Shown: positions 8,957 through 18,647, numbered from the stretch's first letter. The stretch is 64,000 nucleotides of DNA from Thermogemmatispora tikiterensis (GCF_003268475.1 NZ_MCIF01000002.1:5670968-5734967); one strand, 5' to 3'. Program-made: numbers and translations. The notes: a model not told the origin generated them from the letters alone.

Positions 8957-8991
8957 GCCTTGTTCTGCCTCTCTACGGGGCAGAACAAGGC
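8957..8991 (-). terminator. Perfect 13-bp inverted repeat between minus-strand genes
   Basis: GCCTTGTTCTGCC at 8957-8969 pairs perfectly with 8979-8991 over a nine-base loop. It lies downstream of the gene ending at 9068 and upstream of the SDR gene. There is no T-run on either strand, so it may stop or stabilise transcripts without being a classical intrinsic terminator. Confidence 0.5.
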
Positions 8992-9067
8992 TCCTGTGCG
9001 GATTCTACCGCGTCCGCGAGGGAGCTGCAAGGTCACGCGGGGGCGGGCCTGCGCTGCGGCCTGCTGC

Positions 9068-9778
9068 TCAGCGCGACTGCGGTGGCAGGACCTCGGGACT
9101 TGGGGGGCTTTCTTCGGGGTAAGAGACCAGCGGCTGGGTGTAGCGCCTGGCAGCGGAGGCCTTTTCCTCTGGGGCGGGCGTGGAGATATCGGACGACATA
9201 CCCCTGGCGGCCTGCGTCTGCGCCGGGTAACCCTGATGGTAAGGCGTGTAGGGTGGCTCGTCGACTCCGCTCGTGGGCGCCTCTGGCGCTGTTGCTGGTG
9301 GATTGACCAAGGGTGGCGAGACTGGCGTAGGCGTAGGCCCTTGCACCCCAAACAGGCCCGTGAGACTCGATCCCAGGCTGCTGATGATGATGGAGAAGAG
9401 CAAGGCCAGCAGGAGCCAGCTCCAGGAGCCGTTTACCATCAGCAATGCAATAGCTAACAGCCAGACAAAGCCGTTCAGGCCAGCGATCAACCGTCCCCGG
9501 GCCAGAGACTGGAAAAGACAGCTCACAGCTAAACCGGCGAAGAAAAGGGGAAAGAGCAGGCCCCAGCGACCGCTAAAGAGCGCATAGGCGACTCCGGCAA
9601 AAGTTATGAGCATTACTACTGTGCCCAGACCGGCCAAAGGACCGGCATAGAGGCGCTGCTGCCAGCGATAGGCGCGCGCCTGCTGACGCATCTGTTGTCG
9701 ATAGAGCCGGGCTTGCAGGCGAGCCTGCCGGCGAGCGGCTTTCATCTGCTGACGCCAGTCTGGAGAATTGCCCATCAT
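9068..9778 (-). CDS. Multi-pass membrane protein with proline-rich tail
   Basis: The 236-residue product begins with a Gln/Arg-rich amphipathic segment (about residues 8-45), then has about four membrane helices (roughly 50-150) and ends in a Pro/Thr/Ser-rich tail of about 80 residues. No known domain is recognised. The start at 9778 (two consecutive ATG codons) is chosen because GAGGAA lies about seven bases before it; longer versions would run into the coding region of the threonine aldolase gene. The tail is probably cytoplasmic or surface-exposed and disordered. Confidence 0.6.
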   Translation of the reverse strand: MMGNSPDWRQQMKAARRQARLQARLYRQQMRQQARAYRWQQRLYAGPLAGLGTVVMLITFAGVAYALFSGRWGLLFPLFFAGLAVSCLFQSLARGRLIAGLNGFVWLLAIALLMVNGSWSWLLLALLFSIIISSLGSSLTGLFGVQGPTPTPVSPPLVNPPATAPEAPTSGVDEPPYTPYHQGYPAQTQAARGMSSDISTPAPEEKASAARRYTQPLVSYPEESPPSPEVLPPQSR

Positions 9779-9923
9779 GACCCTGTTCCTCGCTTCACTA
9801 GCTCTCCCTTGCCCCAGGCGAGGGGGACGTAAAGGGAGAGGATGCCCTCCTCTGTGATAGACGCGGCAACAAACCCCTGCTCCAATGCCCCTATCTTCTT
9901 CCGCAAGCTGAGGCTGCCATTCC

Positions 9924-11009
9924 TTAAGAGAGGCGCCCCACGCGCGTCCGTGGCAGCATTGCCTCGAGAGTGCGCTTGATGGCCAGCAGGGCCATCTCAA
10001 TGTGAGGGCGCTCGATGCCATAGTGGCTCACGGCGCGCAACAGGCCATTACCCATGCTGCTCAGGAGCACACCTTCGTCTTTCAGGCGAACCAGAAACTC
10101 GGCGCAGCGCTCCTCGGGTAGAACGCGCTCGCCATCCTGCAGGCGGAAAATTACAATATTGGTCTGGACGCGCTGGGCGTCCAGCTTGACCTGGGGCAAA
10201 TCAGCCAGACCCTCGGCCAGAAGACGGGCGTGGGCGTGATCCTCCGCCAGACGCTCCACCATCTGCTCCAGGGCCACAATGCCAGCAGCCGCCAGTATTC
10301 CGGCCTGACGCAGTCCCCCGCCAAGAACTTTGCGCACCCAGCGCGCACGCTCAATAAAGTCGCGACTGCCTACCAGCAGCGAACCGACAGGGGCACTCAG
10401 CCCCTTCGAGGGACAAAACATTACCGAGTCAGCCTCAGCCACAAGCTGACTGACAGGCACACCGAGGGCCACCGCTGCGTTAAAGATCCGTGCTCCATCG
10501 ACGTGCACTTTCAGCCCGCGAGCATGGGCCAGACCACAGAGGGCCGTCATCTGCTCCAGCGAGAGCGCGCGACCACCGCAGCGGTTATGCGTATTCTCCA
10601 GGCACAGCAGAGCTGTCGGGGGCGTATGCTCATCGCTCTCGTCGGTAATGGCCGCCGCCAGCTGTTCCTGGTCGAAGCCTCCATCTGGCTGGTTCGGCAC
10701 GACCCAGAGCTGGATACCGCCCAGGCGGGCCGCTCCCCCGCCCTCGTAGCGATAGATATGGGCCTGATCGCCAACAATGGCCGCCGCGCCGCGTGGCACG
10801 TGCGTCAACATGGCCGTGGTATTGCCCATCGTCCCGCTGGTCACAAAGAGCGCCGCCTCCTTACCAAGGCGCTGCGCCGCCAGCTCCTGCAAGCGGTTCA
10901 CCGTTGGATCTTCGCCGTAGACATCATCGCCTACCTCAGCATGATACATCGCCTCCCGCATGGCCGGCGTCGGCTGAGTCACGGTATCGCTGCGCAGGTC
11001 AATTACCAT
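9924..11009 (-). CDS. ltaE: Low-specificity L-threonine aldolase
   Basis: This 361-residue PLP enzyme of fold type I cleaves L-threonine or L-allo-threonine to glycine and acetaldehyde. Family landmarks are the N-terminal IDLRSDTVTQPT, GDDVYGEDPTVN, the FVTSGTMGN cofactor loop, the ENTHNRCGG segment, Asp171 in HVDGAR and the Schiff-base Lys202 in CPSKGLSAPVGS. Length is normal for the family (about 340-360). It stands alone between two unrelated minus-strand genes. Threonine aldolase and related beta-eliminating lyases share this fold, but the motif set is that of the aldolases. Confidence 0.92.
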   Translation of the reverse strand: MVIDLRSDTVTQPTPAMREAMYHAEVGDDVYGEDPTVNRLQELAAQRLGKEAALFVTSGTMGNTTAMLTHVPRGAAAIVGDQAHIYRYEGGGAARLGGIQLWVVPNQPDGGFDQEQLAAAITDESDEHTPPTALLCLENTHNRCGGRALSLEQMTALCGLAHARGLKVHVDGARIFNAAVALGVPVSQLVAEADSVMFCPSKGLSAPVGSLLVGSRDFIERARWVRKVLGGGLRQAGILAAAGIVALEQMVERLAEDHAHARLLAEGLADLPQVKLDAQRVQTNIVIFRLQDGERVLPEERCAEFLVRLKDEGVLLSSMGNGLLRAVSHYGIERPHIEMALLAIKRTLEAMLPRTRVGRLS

Positions 11010-11139
11010 CGTACTCTGTGCTCTCCTTCTTTCCTGTTCTCTCTGCTACCAGCAGAGGCTGGGCAGGAGCATGCTCTTTCAGTATACCGCACAGGCCACA
11101 ATGGTGCAGACAATCGCCCGGCAACCCGGCAATACAAGT

Positions 11140-11187
11140 CAGAGGCTCCATGCGGACCGTACTCTGCCGATCGGCATGGAGCCTCTG
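11140..11187 (-). terminator. Perfect 14-bp inverted repeat after the pseudokinase gene
   Basis: CAGAGGCTCCATGC (11140-11153) pairs perfectly with 11174-11187 over a 20-base loop. It lies just beyond the stop codon of the minus-strand gene 11240-13990, as a terminator would. The sequence after it on the minus strand (acttgtattg) has only a poor T-run. Confidence 0.5.
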
Positions 11188-11239
11188 GTAAGAACCAGGC
11201 GGAATGGCCTGTGCTATCTGCGTTCTGGATAGGTGTTGC

Positions 11240-13990
11240 TCAATGTAAGGCCCCGAAGAGGCGGATCATAGCGAAGGTAGAGGCGCCAGTGGTTTCATCC
11301 TGGCGGACCTGTAGCATCACCAGGGCCTTATCACTTGGGTTCCCTAGCGAATCGAAACTGATGCGCCCGCTGGCGCCATCGAAGGCTGGCAGGGGACCGT
11401 TCCCAAGGGCATCGAGCATGGCGCGCACATTGGCGCCAGTGAGCGAATCCTTGACATAGGAGGCCGCACGAGCAATCACACGCACCGCGTCGTAGGTCAT
11501 GATCGCGTTCTGATCGGGGGGCGGTGCGTTATTGGCGCTCTCCTTCTGGTTCTGGAAGATTCCAGCCCAGTCAGTAAAGAGCGTCGGCTGCTCCAGGGAG
11601 GGCACAGTATTCCACTCGCTTGGATCGGCATAGGCCAGTACATAAATCCGCTGCATATCTTCGGGGAAAGAGCGTGCCAGCAAGGCGTCCTCGCTGTCCC
11701 CTTCGCCCAGGAGCAAGCGAGTAGCGACCGCCGGACCGGCCAGGACCTTCAAGTTGGCCAGCGCTGTATTAGCGGGCTGGGCGCGTGACAGGAGACCGAT
11801 CTCATGGGCCAGACGTACCGCATCGACGTCGGTGCCGGCCAGGAAGATCACGTCGGCCTGGTGGGCCAGCGCATCGGCGATTGCCGTGCTATAGCCCTCC
11901 ACCGGCGTCGTCTGAGTGACGAAGGTGTCTCGCGCGCTATCGATCACATGACCATTCAGTACCTGGACCCGAGCCTCGAAAGCATTAGCCAGCGCCGTAC
12001 TGGCTGCATCTGTTGGCGAGCGCATCACCAGGATCGCGTTGGCGTGCAACTGCTGCAGCGCAAACTCGGCGAGGGCGTCGCCCTGGACATTGTAGGGAGG
12101 ACTGATGCGGAAGAAATACGGATTGCCCACCAGATTCACGTCGGGCGCCAATTGGGAGACCAGCGGCAGATGGGCCGAAGCGATCAGATCGCGCACGGCC
12201 TGAGTCTGGCTGCTGGAGGGCCAGCCGACCACCCCGATGATATGATCCAGGTTATCCGCCTGCGTCACGCGATTGACGATATCGCGTGCCACTTCGGTCA
12301 CACTGGCCTTATCGGGAGGTGAGCCAGCGATCAGGATACGCAGCTGATAATTATGAGGCAGCCAGGCGAACTCATTGATCTCGTATTGAGCCACATAGAT
12401 GCCCTGGAGCATAGAGCGTGTGGCCGCCAGGGATTGTGGATCGTTGGGGTTGAAGCTCAGGCCCACCACGATAGTCACGAACGGCTGGCCATTCTGCTCG
12501 ATCAGCAGATTCTGGCTGTAGATCAGCGCCTCCGCGTCGGTCGGATCGAGCGCGATGGCGGAGCTGAGGGCGCTGGCCGCCGTATCTAGATCACCCGTCT
12601 GCAGGGCGCGAGCGGCGGCCTGTTTTTGTTCGACATCCTTGCGCCCGGCGTAGGAGTCCAGCACGAAGCGTCCGTCGCTGACAGCGATGCCGCGTGTCTG
12701 CCAGCTCTGCTGTTCATGGTTCAGCTCCTGCTGCCAGGCAGCGGCGGCCTGGCGAGCCTGCTGAGCCGTGGCGGTCTGCTGAGCCAGGGAGGTAGCGGTC
12801 GCCGCGGGATTGGGGACCCCTGCTGACTGCGGAGCCCGCTGGGCGGCCACGATAATGCCTCCCACCAATAAAGCAAAGACCAGGAGCATGACCGCGGCGA
12901 AGGTTAAGGTAGAGCGACGCGTACCAGAGCGACGTCGGGGCCGAGCGCGGCCTGGTGGTAGCGCCTCGGTCGAAGGCGAGAGTAGAGCCTCCTGGCCTCC
13001 TCGTTGTGGCGAAGCGGCTGCAATGGCTGCCAGTTCCTGCAGCATCTGGGCCGGGCGCAGATAGCGCTGAGCAGCGGCCACGCGCAGGCCACGCGCCAGA
13101 ACAGCCTCCATGCGAGCTGACACCCGGGGGTTCAGCCGGCGGATTGGCGGATAGAAAAAGGCCATGTGCTGGCGCGGATCGTAGGTCGTCAGGGCATAGT
13201 AGAGTGTGGCCGCAACCCCATAGAGATCGGTGCGGGTATCGGTCACACCGTGGAACTGCTCGGGGGCGAAAAAGCCGGCGATGGCTTTGCCCTGCATCTC
13301 TGGGGGGAGACGGGGAGGAAAGAGTGGCATCAGAATCAAAGAGACCTGATGGCCATCCGGGCTGATGATCACCGTCTCCGGGCTGATAGCTCCGTGGACC
13401 AAAGGCGGTTCCTGCGAGGCCAGCACCTGGACCAACTCGCAAAGCTGTCGCCCGTACTCAGCAACCAGACGTTCGGGCAATGGCTCCTCCTGCTGCTCGA
13501 CGAGCTGGGCCAGGCTCTGTCCATCAGGATGCTGAAGCACAATGTAGTAGCAGCCGCGCTCGCTGAACATGTCAATCAGGTGAGGGAAGCCGCGGTGCTG
13601 GCCCAGCTCAGCCAGACGCTGCGCGGTCATGCGTAACTCTTGCTCCAGCCGGGCAGCCTTCTCGGCGGTGGGGATCACCTCGCGAATCAGCACCAGTCGG
13701 CTCACCGACTGCGCATCCCTGGCCAGCCATGCCTTTCCCTGATCATACTGGCTACGCGGGAGGGGCAGCTCCTCGACAATACGATAGCGCCCCTCGCGTA
13801 GAACATCGCCGCGTAGCACCGGGCGCGTGGCAACCAGACTGAGCGGCCTCGACACCGTGGTGACCAGCTCGCGGCTTTCCTGACCTAACGATAGCGGGCG
13901 GCTCCCTCTGTCGGGCAGGCGGCCATAACCACAGCGTGGACACCCCCCATTCAGCGGTTCCCCTTCAAAGTGGCATTGAGGACAGCGCAT
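11240..13990 (-). CDS. Zinc-ribbon pseudokinase fused to an ABC-type solute-binding domain
   Basis: The 916-residue protein has four parts. Residues 3-20 form a zinc ribbon (CPQC...CPRC). Residues about 68-325 have the serine/threonine kinase fold, including FAPEQF and TDLYGVAATLYYALT, but key residues are lost: the beta-3 Lys is Arg or displaced (LVLIREV), HRD is HGA (199-201) and DFG is absent (LILMP). A single membrane helix follows (about 361-383), then a TPR-like pair (about 455-495) and a periplasmic-binding-protein fold (about 503-910) resembling branched-chain amino acid receptor proteins (IIGVVGWPSSSQTQAVRDL, NPYFFRISPPYNVQGDALAEFAL). The N-terminus is inside, the binding domain outside. 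It probably senses a ligand and signals by protein contact, not phosphorylation. ATG at 13990 has AAGGAAG upstream. Confidence 0.8.
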   Translation of the reverse strand: MRCPQCHFEGEPLNGGCPRCGYGRLPDRGSRPLSLGQESRELVTTVSRPLSLVATRPVLRGDVLREGRYRIVEELPLPRSQYDQGKAWLARDAQSVSRLVLIREVIPTAEKAARLEQELRMTAQRLAELGQHRGFPHLIDMFSERGCYYIVLQHPDGQSLAQLVEQQEEPLPERLVAEYGRQLCELVQVLASQEPPLVHGAISPETVIISPDGHQVSLILMPLFPPRLPPEMQGKAIAGFFAPEQFHGVTDTRTDLYGVAATLYYALTTYDPRQHMAFFYPPIRRLNPRVSARMEAVLARGLRVAAAQRYLRPAQMLQELAAIAAASPQRGGQEALLSPSTEALPPGRARPRRRSGTRRSTLTFAAVMLLVFALLVGGIIVAAQRAPQSAGVPNPAATATSLAQQTATAQQARQAAAAWQQELNHEQQSWQTRGIAVSDGRFVLDSYAGRKDVEQKQAAARALQTGDLDTAASALSSAIALDPTDAEALIYSQNLLIEQNGQPFVTIVVGLSFNPNDPQSLAATRSMLQGIYVAQYEINEFAWLPHNYQLRILIAGSPPDKASVTEVARDIVNRVTQADNLDHIIGVVGWPSSSQTQAVRDLIASAHLPLVSQLAPDVNLVGNPYFFRISPPYNVQGDALAEFALQQLHANAILVMRSPTDAASTALANAFEARVQVLNGHVIDSARDTFVTQTTPVEGYSTAIADALAHQADVIFLAGTDVDAVRLAHEIGLLSRAQPANTALANLKVLAGPAVATRLLLGEGDSEDALLARSFPEDMQRIYVLAYADPSEWNTVPSLEQPTLFTDWAGIFQNQKESANNAPPPDQNAIMTYDAVRVIARAASYVKDSLTGANVRAMLDALGNGPLPAFDGASGRISFDSLGNPSDKALVMLQVRQDETTGASTFAMIRLFGALH

Positions 13991-14749
13991 AGGTCTTCCT
14001 TCCAACTAAGGTCTGTTGACAGACGCACAGTTGTTCCTTCGTGTGCGCTTGGGAATGGACTGCATTGCATACACAAGACAAGCGGACGGAGCTGGCACCC
14101 TGTCCTTCGCTCGCTTCTCTCTGGCTTGCCTGCCTATGCCTGAACAGACATCTCTTTTCTCTCATGCCGCAGGTAGACGGAGCAGTCACTAGCAATACCA
14201 CCCTCTTCAGGTGCTGCGCTTGTGCCCTGCTTGCTGGCTCACTCGACTGCCAGGTAGGCAGAACGAGGCTAAACACCCTGGTGGTCCTGCCCACCCCTTG
14301 GGCGGGACTGGCCGCTTGTCTTATGTACGCCTGGTCTGGCTACGCTTCTGCTCTTGTCTGTCTTGCTCTGTCTCCAGAGGATATCGTGCTCAGGCTTATC
14401 CTGTCAAAATGGTAAACCCAAGGCCCTACCTTCTTCATGAGATAGGAGAAAATGGCCATCGCTTTGCTGGTTGAAACAAGGGAGCGGTTTATGGTACCAT
14501 TCTCTCTGGCAGAGAAAGGACTCTCCCCTTCTTGTGCCTGTCCGGGGATTGCGTCATGGCATTCCCGGCGGGGACCACGTCAGAGCAAGCGTGGAAGGAT
14601 GCCGCCAGGCATGCCGCTCGCTCGGCTCGGCCCAGGCCATCGATCGAGCACGACACGCGAGGGAACCAGGGGTGCCATTTCTGGCGTGGTTATAGTGGAT
14701 ATAGAGGTTGTTCCTCCAGGGGTTGTTGAGTTTAGTCTAAGGAGCTGTC
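13991..14749. other. Long gap between divergent genes
   Basis: No convincing gene is found in this 759-base stretch; short frames lack ribosome binding sites and coding bias. A hairpin at 14284-14308 (GTCCTGCCC with GGGCGGGAC, one G-T pair) is present without a T-run. Promoters of both flanking genes must lie here, but I find no pair of boxes that I trust. Confidence 0.5.
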
Positions 14750-15211
14750 ATGAGTGAGCTGATTCTCTCTGCTATGCTCCCCCGGCGGCAGGGACCTGTC
14801 GTAGAGCTAAGCGCCGAAGAGCGCGCGACCTTGATCACCATCCTTGATCTCCTCATTCCGGCAGATGGTGACTTTCCCCCGCCCTCCAGTCTCCATTTGA
14901 TTGATGAGTTCCTGCGTTACCTCCGTGCTGAGGCATTCCGTTACCCATCGCTCTCTCTGAGTCTGCCCCGTTTGCGCGCTGTGTTGCGCGACCTCAATCT
15001 CGCCGCCGACGGCAACTTCTGCAAAGCCAGCCCCGAGCTTCAGCAAACGATTCTCTGGCAGCTGGAGCAACGTGATCCGGCCTTTTTCCAGGCTCTGTGG
15101 ACCCTGGCTAATCACAGCTACTATGCCCGCCTCGCCATGCGAGGCCGTGCCAGTGCCCCGGCCCCTCTCTCGGCCCCTGCCTCGGCGCCAGCGCCAGCGG
15201 CAGAGCGCTGA
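14750..15211 (+). CDS. Gluconate 2-dehydrogenase subunit 3-like protein
   Basis: The 153-residue protein contains the pattern of the gluconate 2-dehydrogenase subunit 3 family: an N-terminal ERATLITILDLLIPADGDFPP and a C-terminal helix pair ending in FFQALWTLANHSYYARL. In known enzymes this small subunit partners an FAD-containing GMC oxidoreductase and a cytochrome c; neither is encoded in this window, so the partner is elsewhere or the role differs. The Tat-type signal common in the family is missing. The last 20 residues are Ala/Pro low complexity. AAGGAG precedes the ATG by six bases. Confidence 0.5.
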   Translation: MSELILSAMLPRRQGPVVELSAEERATLITILDLLIPADGDFPPPSSLHLIDEFLRYLRAEAFRYPSLSLSLPRLRAVLRDLNLAADGNFCKASPELQQTILWQLEQRDPAFFQALWTLANHSYYARLAMRGRASAPAPLSAPASAPAPAAER

Positions 15212-15715
15212 GCAAGAGACCCCAGGGCCATCTATCGGGCTTCTCATCTCTTGTTCGCCAGCCTGACTGACTGACTGACTGACTGACCTTGCCACTCGCC
15301 CTTGCCCTTCTCCTCAAGAGCAGGCCTGGTGGGTGCGAGCGAGCCTGGAGATGAGCGCAGATAGTGTGGCCGGTAGAGGAAGGAATGTTTGGAACGTCGG
15401 TGGCGGGCCCGGCAGAGGACGTCTCTTCTCATGGCCTGGTTCCTCCCTGCGCTGGCGCAAGGACCAGCGGGACAGCTTCGGCACGGGCCACGCCCCTCCA
15501 TCGCTGCCTGATTCCCACGAGGGATCAACTACTACGCCCAGGGCCTTCTGTCATGCCCGATCGATCGCCTCAGATCTCTGTAGCCTCTGCCCCTGACCTC
15601 CGAACGAAGGACTCCAATGAGCCTGGCTACTGTTAGACGATTTCCACGGGCCTCCCGCTCTTTTCGGCCAGCGCTGCATCTCTTCCGAAGCCGCCGAGGC
15701 CGGGTCAGGCGTTGC
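15212..15715. other. Gap between converging genes
   Basis: The 504-base stretch contains a CTGA microsatellite (listed separately) and no gene I can support. No clear terminator hairpin was found. Confidence 0.5.
15263..15287. repeat. (CTGA)6 microsatellite
   Basis: Six and a quarter perfect copies of CTGA lie 50 bases after the end of the gene at 14750-15211. Related short runs occur at 30122-30137 (four copies), 51304-51314 and near 47061, always between genes. Confidence 0.95.
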
Positions 15716-16744
15716 TCATGGAGTGCGCTGTCGCAGGCGTTCCAGCTCTGCGGCGTCGGGGACGGCGGCGCTTCCTGTTAAGGCGGTCGTTGCCAGACTG
15801 CCGCAGATGGTGCCGCAGCGCAGGGCCTCGGGCAGCGAGTAACCGTGGAGCAGAGCATAGATAAAGCCGGCATCAAAGGCATCCCCTGCCCCGGTCGGAT
15901 CAATCACCTCGCTTACTGGCCAGGCCGGGCAGTGCCATAGCTGCTCTCCCCGGCAAGCGAGTGCGCCCTCGGCCCCTAACTTGATCACCACCAGCGGGGC
16001 CAGTTGAGCCAGCTGGCGGGCGGCGGTCTCGGGATCGCGCGCCCCAGTCAAAGCCTCCGCCTCCAGACGATTGGGGAGAAAGACCGTGCACCGTCGAAGC
16101 ACCTCCGGCACTCGCTGGTCGCCTAGCAGCCTGGGATGCCAGCCGGTGTCAAGGAAAACCTCGATCCGCTGCTCGGCAAACAGCTCCAGGGCAGGCCCCA
16201 GGGCTGGATGCAGATGGAGAAAGACGGCCCGCCAGCGATAGCGCTGAAGCAGTGCGCGCAGCTCGGGGAGCGAGAGCGGGGGCAGCAGCTCCGTTGCCAG
16301 TGCTGGGGCCTCCTCTCGACTGGCAGACCCGGCTGAGGCGGCGCTTGGAGAGAGAGAGGCAGCCGCCGAGCTGGAAGGGGCAGGGCGCTCAACGTAGGAA
16401 ACGAAGCCACGCTCGTCGCCGTGGACCAGCGCCACGCTCAAGGCGGCAATGCGCTGCTCGCGCTGCCGCACCAGATCGCTGCAGATGCCGGCTCGTCTGA
16501 TCTCTTCGAGCAGGTAGCGACTCAAACAGTCGTTTCCCAGCTCGCCGAGCAGGGCCACCCGCAGGCCAAGACGGCTCAACGCCGCTGCCGTGTTAAAGAC
16601 CGCTCCTGCACCGATCGCGAAGCGTGTCGCGTAGATCTCCTTTCCGGGCGCCGGCCAGTGAGGAAGGCCGCTGAAGATGAGATCTACGCACGGATTACCG
16701 ATTACCAGCACATCAAAGTCGTTGCATTCCACTGCCAGAGACAC
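15716..16744 (-). CDS. PfkB-family carbohydrate/nucleoside kinase
   Basis: The 342-residue product is a ribokinase-fold sugar kinase. It shows the N-terminal VLVIGNPCVDLIF, the substrate-site segment GAGAVFNTAAALSRLG, PNRLEAEALTGA and the C-terminal signature DPTGAGDAFDAGF with catalytic Asp288. A Ser/Ala/Pro-rich insert of about 30 residues (123-150) sits after the beta-lid region and is unlike most family members. Substrate cannot be told; neighbours give no pathway. The start codon is GTG at 16744; a second GTG four codons on is possible. Confidence 0.85.
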   Translation of the reverse strand: MSLAVECNDFDVLVIGNPCVDLIFSGLPHWPAPGKEIYATRFAIGAGAVFNTAAALSRLGLRVALLGELGNDCLSRYLLEEIRRAGICSDLVRQREQRIAALSVALVHGDERGFVSYVERPAPSSSAAASLSPSAASAGSASREEAPALATELLPPLSLPELRALLQRYRWRAVFLHLHPALGPALELFAEQRIEVFLDTGWHPRLLGDQRVPEVLRRCTVFLPNRLEAEALTGARDPETAARQLAQLAPLVVIKLGAEGALACRGEQLWHCPAWPVSEVIDPTGAGDAFDAGFIYALLHGYSLPEALRCGTICGSLATTALTGSAAVPDAAELERLRQRTP

Positions 16745-17263
16745 CTATTCCATACCCGCCTATGCTCGTGATCCACCCGCTACCTGCTCGCCACTGGCTC
16801 TGGCTGACGGCTCAGACCAGGCGAACACAGGCAGATGGTCCGCAGCGTAGGCGCCGGATCAGGCTGTCGAGCCACTGCATGAGAGCTGCAAGCGCCGGAC
16901 AGATCAGCCTGCTGACCGTATGCTAGGCCAGAGGCCTGGTGCTGTCAAGAGGAGATCAGACGGTGCTATGGGGGGAGAGGGCTGGCGGTCCATCCAAACG
17001 AGTTGGAAAGCACGAGAGGGAGGCACCGCAGCCTGGGGCACCACAGCCTGGGCCAGCCCGGCGAGCCTTCCCGCAGCGCGTGAAGCAACAGCGCCAGGCA
17101 GGTCAGGCGTTGATCCCCAGAAGGGGCAAAGCAGACGCCGAGAGCACGGGGGAGAACCATGACTGAGCTATGCCTGGGCCTGGCCTCTCATTCCTTGCTT
17201 GGCTTCAATCCGCTAGACAAAGCTTGTTTGTTGATTGCTCATTTTTACCGTCGATAGAGCGTC
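16745..17263. other. Gap without recognised genes
   Basis: Short frames exist on both strands but have no ribosome binding site and no recognisable protein. It must hold the promoter of the PfkB gene. I see no repeats or hairpins of note. Confidence 0.45.
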
Positions 17264-17542
17264 TCAGGGAGGGGGATGAGGTGGCTCCTCTTCCGTTTCC
17301 TGTTCCTGGCCCGCCGTCAGGTTGCCCGGCATTCGTCCATGCTTGACCACGAAGCCGTGTGGATAGGGACGGAGATCGATCAGGTTCACCTTTTGGCCGA
17401 AGCGTGTCAGCAGTTGTCGGCACTGCTCTTCTGCCTCAGCGCGCGAAGAAGCGTAGATGGGTTCCAAATGGTGATACTGGCTATCGCCAAGCGTGTATTC
17501 CACTATCCAGAGGATTTTCTGCGGCGTTGACTGGTCAGTCAT
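17264..17542 (-). CDS. Small conserved-looking hypothetical protein
   Basis: A 92-residue soluble protein (KILWIVEYTLGDSQYHHLEPIYASSRAEAEEQCRQLL...) with a mixed beta/alpha pattern and an acidic, Pro-rich end (TEEEPPHPPP). No family is recognised. The ATG at 17542 is chosen over upstream in-frame codons because the sequence before it is Pro/Gly/Arg-rich and non-coding in character; the AGGGTGG upstream is a weak ribosome site. It lies 157 bases after the DUF1464 gene on the same strand and may be co-transcribed. Confidence 0.5.
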   Translation of the reverse strand: MTDQSTPQKILWIVEYTLGDSQYHHLEPIYASSRAEAEEQCRQLLTRFGQKVNLIDLRPYPHGFVVKHGRMPGNLTAGQEQETEEEPPHPPP

Positions 17543-17699
17543 AGCAGCGTGCCACCCTTTCGGCAGAAGTTGTGCAGATTGACCACCCCAAGGTCCCGCA
17601 CCTGGGCGAACGGCAGGCCGTGGTTCTTCCTGGCTGCCTCTAATATGACGAATGCCGCGCGGAAGGATCAAACGATACCGTCGATTTTTTACTGAACTA

Positions 17700-18647
17700 C
17701 TAAAAAACAGGGACGGATCTCCAAAGTTGCAGATGCTGCACAACCTCTGCAGCCAGGCTGCGGGGATGTTGGAGGCCGGAGGCGATCAAAGCGGCGCCCA
17801 GAGCGGCCTCGAAGCCGTGGGGTTCGTGGGGAGCATAGGGGAAATAGTAGAGCTGATAGACCTCACCAAGGCGGGTGGCCAGCGTCTCACTGCGCCGGCC
17901 ACTGATCACCACCTCATCCAGGTGATGGATGGCCAGCAAGCCGGCCAGATCGCGCAGCAGTCCCTCCCAATATGCCTGCTCGAAGAGGCCCTCTGTCGGC
18001 GCCGTGGCCAGAGGCAGCAGAGGCAAGGTAAGATCCTGTGGTGTCCCGTGGACACCATTAGTCAGATAGCCATCCTCAACCACCAGTATCTTCCAGGAAG
18101 CGCTGTGTGCCTCCAGCACCAGAAAGCGCATCTCCGGCCAGCTGGCCTCACGCTGGCGCAGGCGATAAAGTAGCGTGACCACGTGACAAACCGCTGCTGG
18201 GCTACTGGGCAGGCGCTCCAGCAGCAGGCGATAAGCTGGTACCGTGGGCAGGTGGGCCAGGCTGGGGAGCACATAGCTATGGAGATTCAGGCTGCGCAGC
18301 GTCTCCACGAAGCTCGTCAATACCAGCGGGGGACCCTCCTGCGCTGGCGGCAGAGCCTCGCTCACGGTGCTGGCTGCTGGCGTGCTTGGGGGAAAGAGCG
18401 GCTCATCGTAGCCTGCCGTCAAAGCGTTGACCTGCTCAGACACCAGGCGATCGAGCCGCTCAAGGGGCAGACCATTGCCCGCCGCCAGCGTAATCACCGG
18501 TTCAGGGAAGAGGGCACAGAGGCGAGTCAGGCTGGCCAGCAGCTCGGCGGGCGACGCGAAACAGTGGTATTCCGGCGGCTGGGCCTCATCCAGCAAACAG
18601 AGCTTCCAGCTTCTGCGACCGTAGTCGATGCCAATGCTCAGGCTCAT
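17700..18647 (-). CDS. DUF1464-like (ASKHA-fold) protein
   Basis: The 315-residue product begins with SIGIDYGRRSWKLCLLDE, the first phosphate-binding strand pair of the acetate/sugar kinase-Hsp70-actin superfamily, and near the end has LDEVVISGRRSETLATRLGEVYQ followed by EAALGAALIASGL, the adenosine and connect motifs. This pattern fits the DUF1464 family, thought to be butyrate-kinase-like, though its substrate is unknown. Start at 18647 puts the GID motif at residue 5; a codon eight positions earlier is also open. An ATTATA at 18773-18778 reads TATAAT on the minus strand and may be the -10 box. Confidence 0.65.
   Translation of the reverse strand: MSLSIGIDYGRRSWKLCLLDEAQPPEYHCFASPAELLASLTRLCALFPEPVITLAAGNGLPLERLDRLVSEQVNALTAGYDEPLFPPSTPAASTVSEALPPAQEGPPLVLTSFVETLRSLNLHSYVLPSLAHLPTVPAYRLLLERLPSSPAAVCHVVTLLYRLRQREASWPEMRFLVLEAHSASWKILVVEDGYLTNGVHGTPQDLTLPLLPLATAPTEGLFEQAYWEGLLRDLAGLLAIHHLDEVVISGRRSETLATRLGEVYQLYYFPYAPHEPHGFEAALGAALIASGLQHPRSLAAEVVQHLQLWRSVPVF

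Noticed and set aside
10230..11459. 409-codon plus-strand frame opposite threonine aldolase
   Set aside because: Mirror frame of a certain PLP enzyme; it also crosses a hairpin and enters the next gene.
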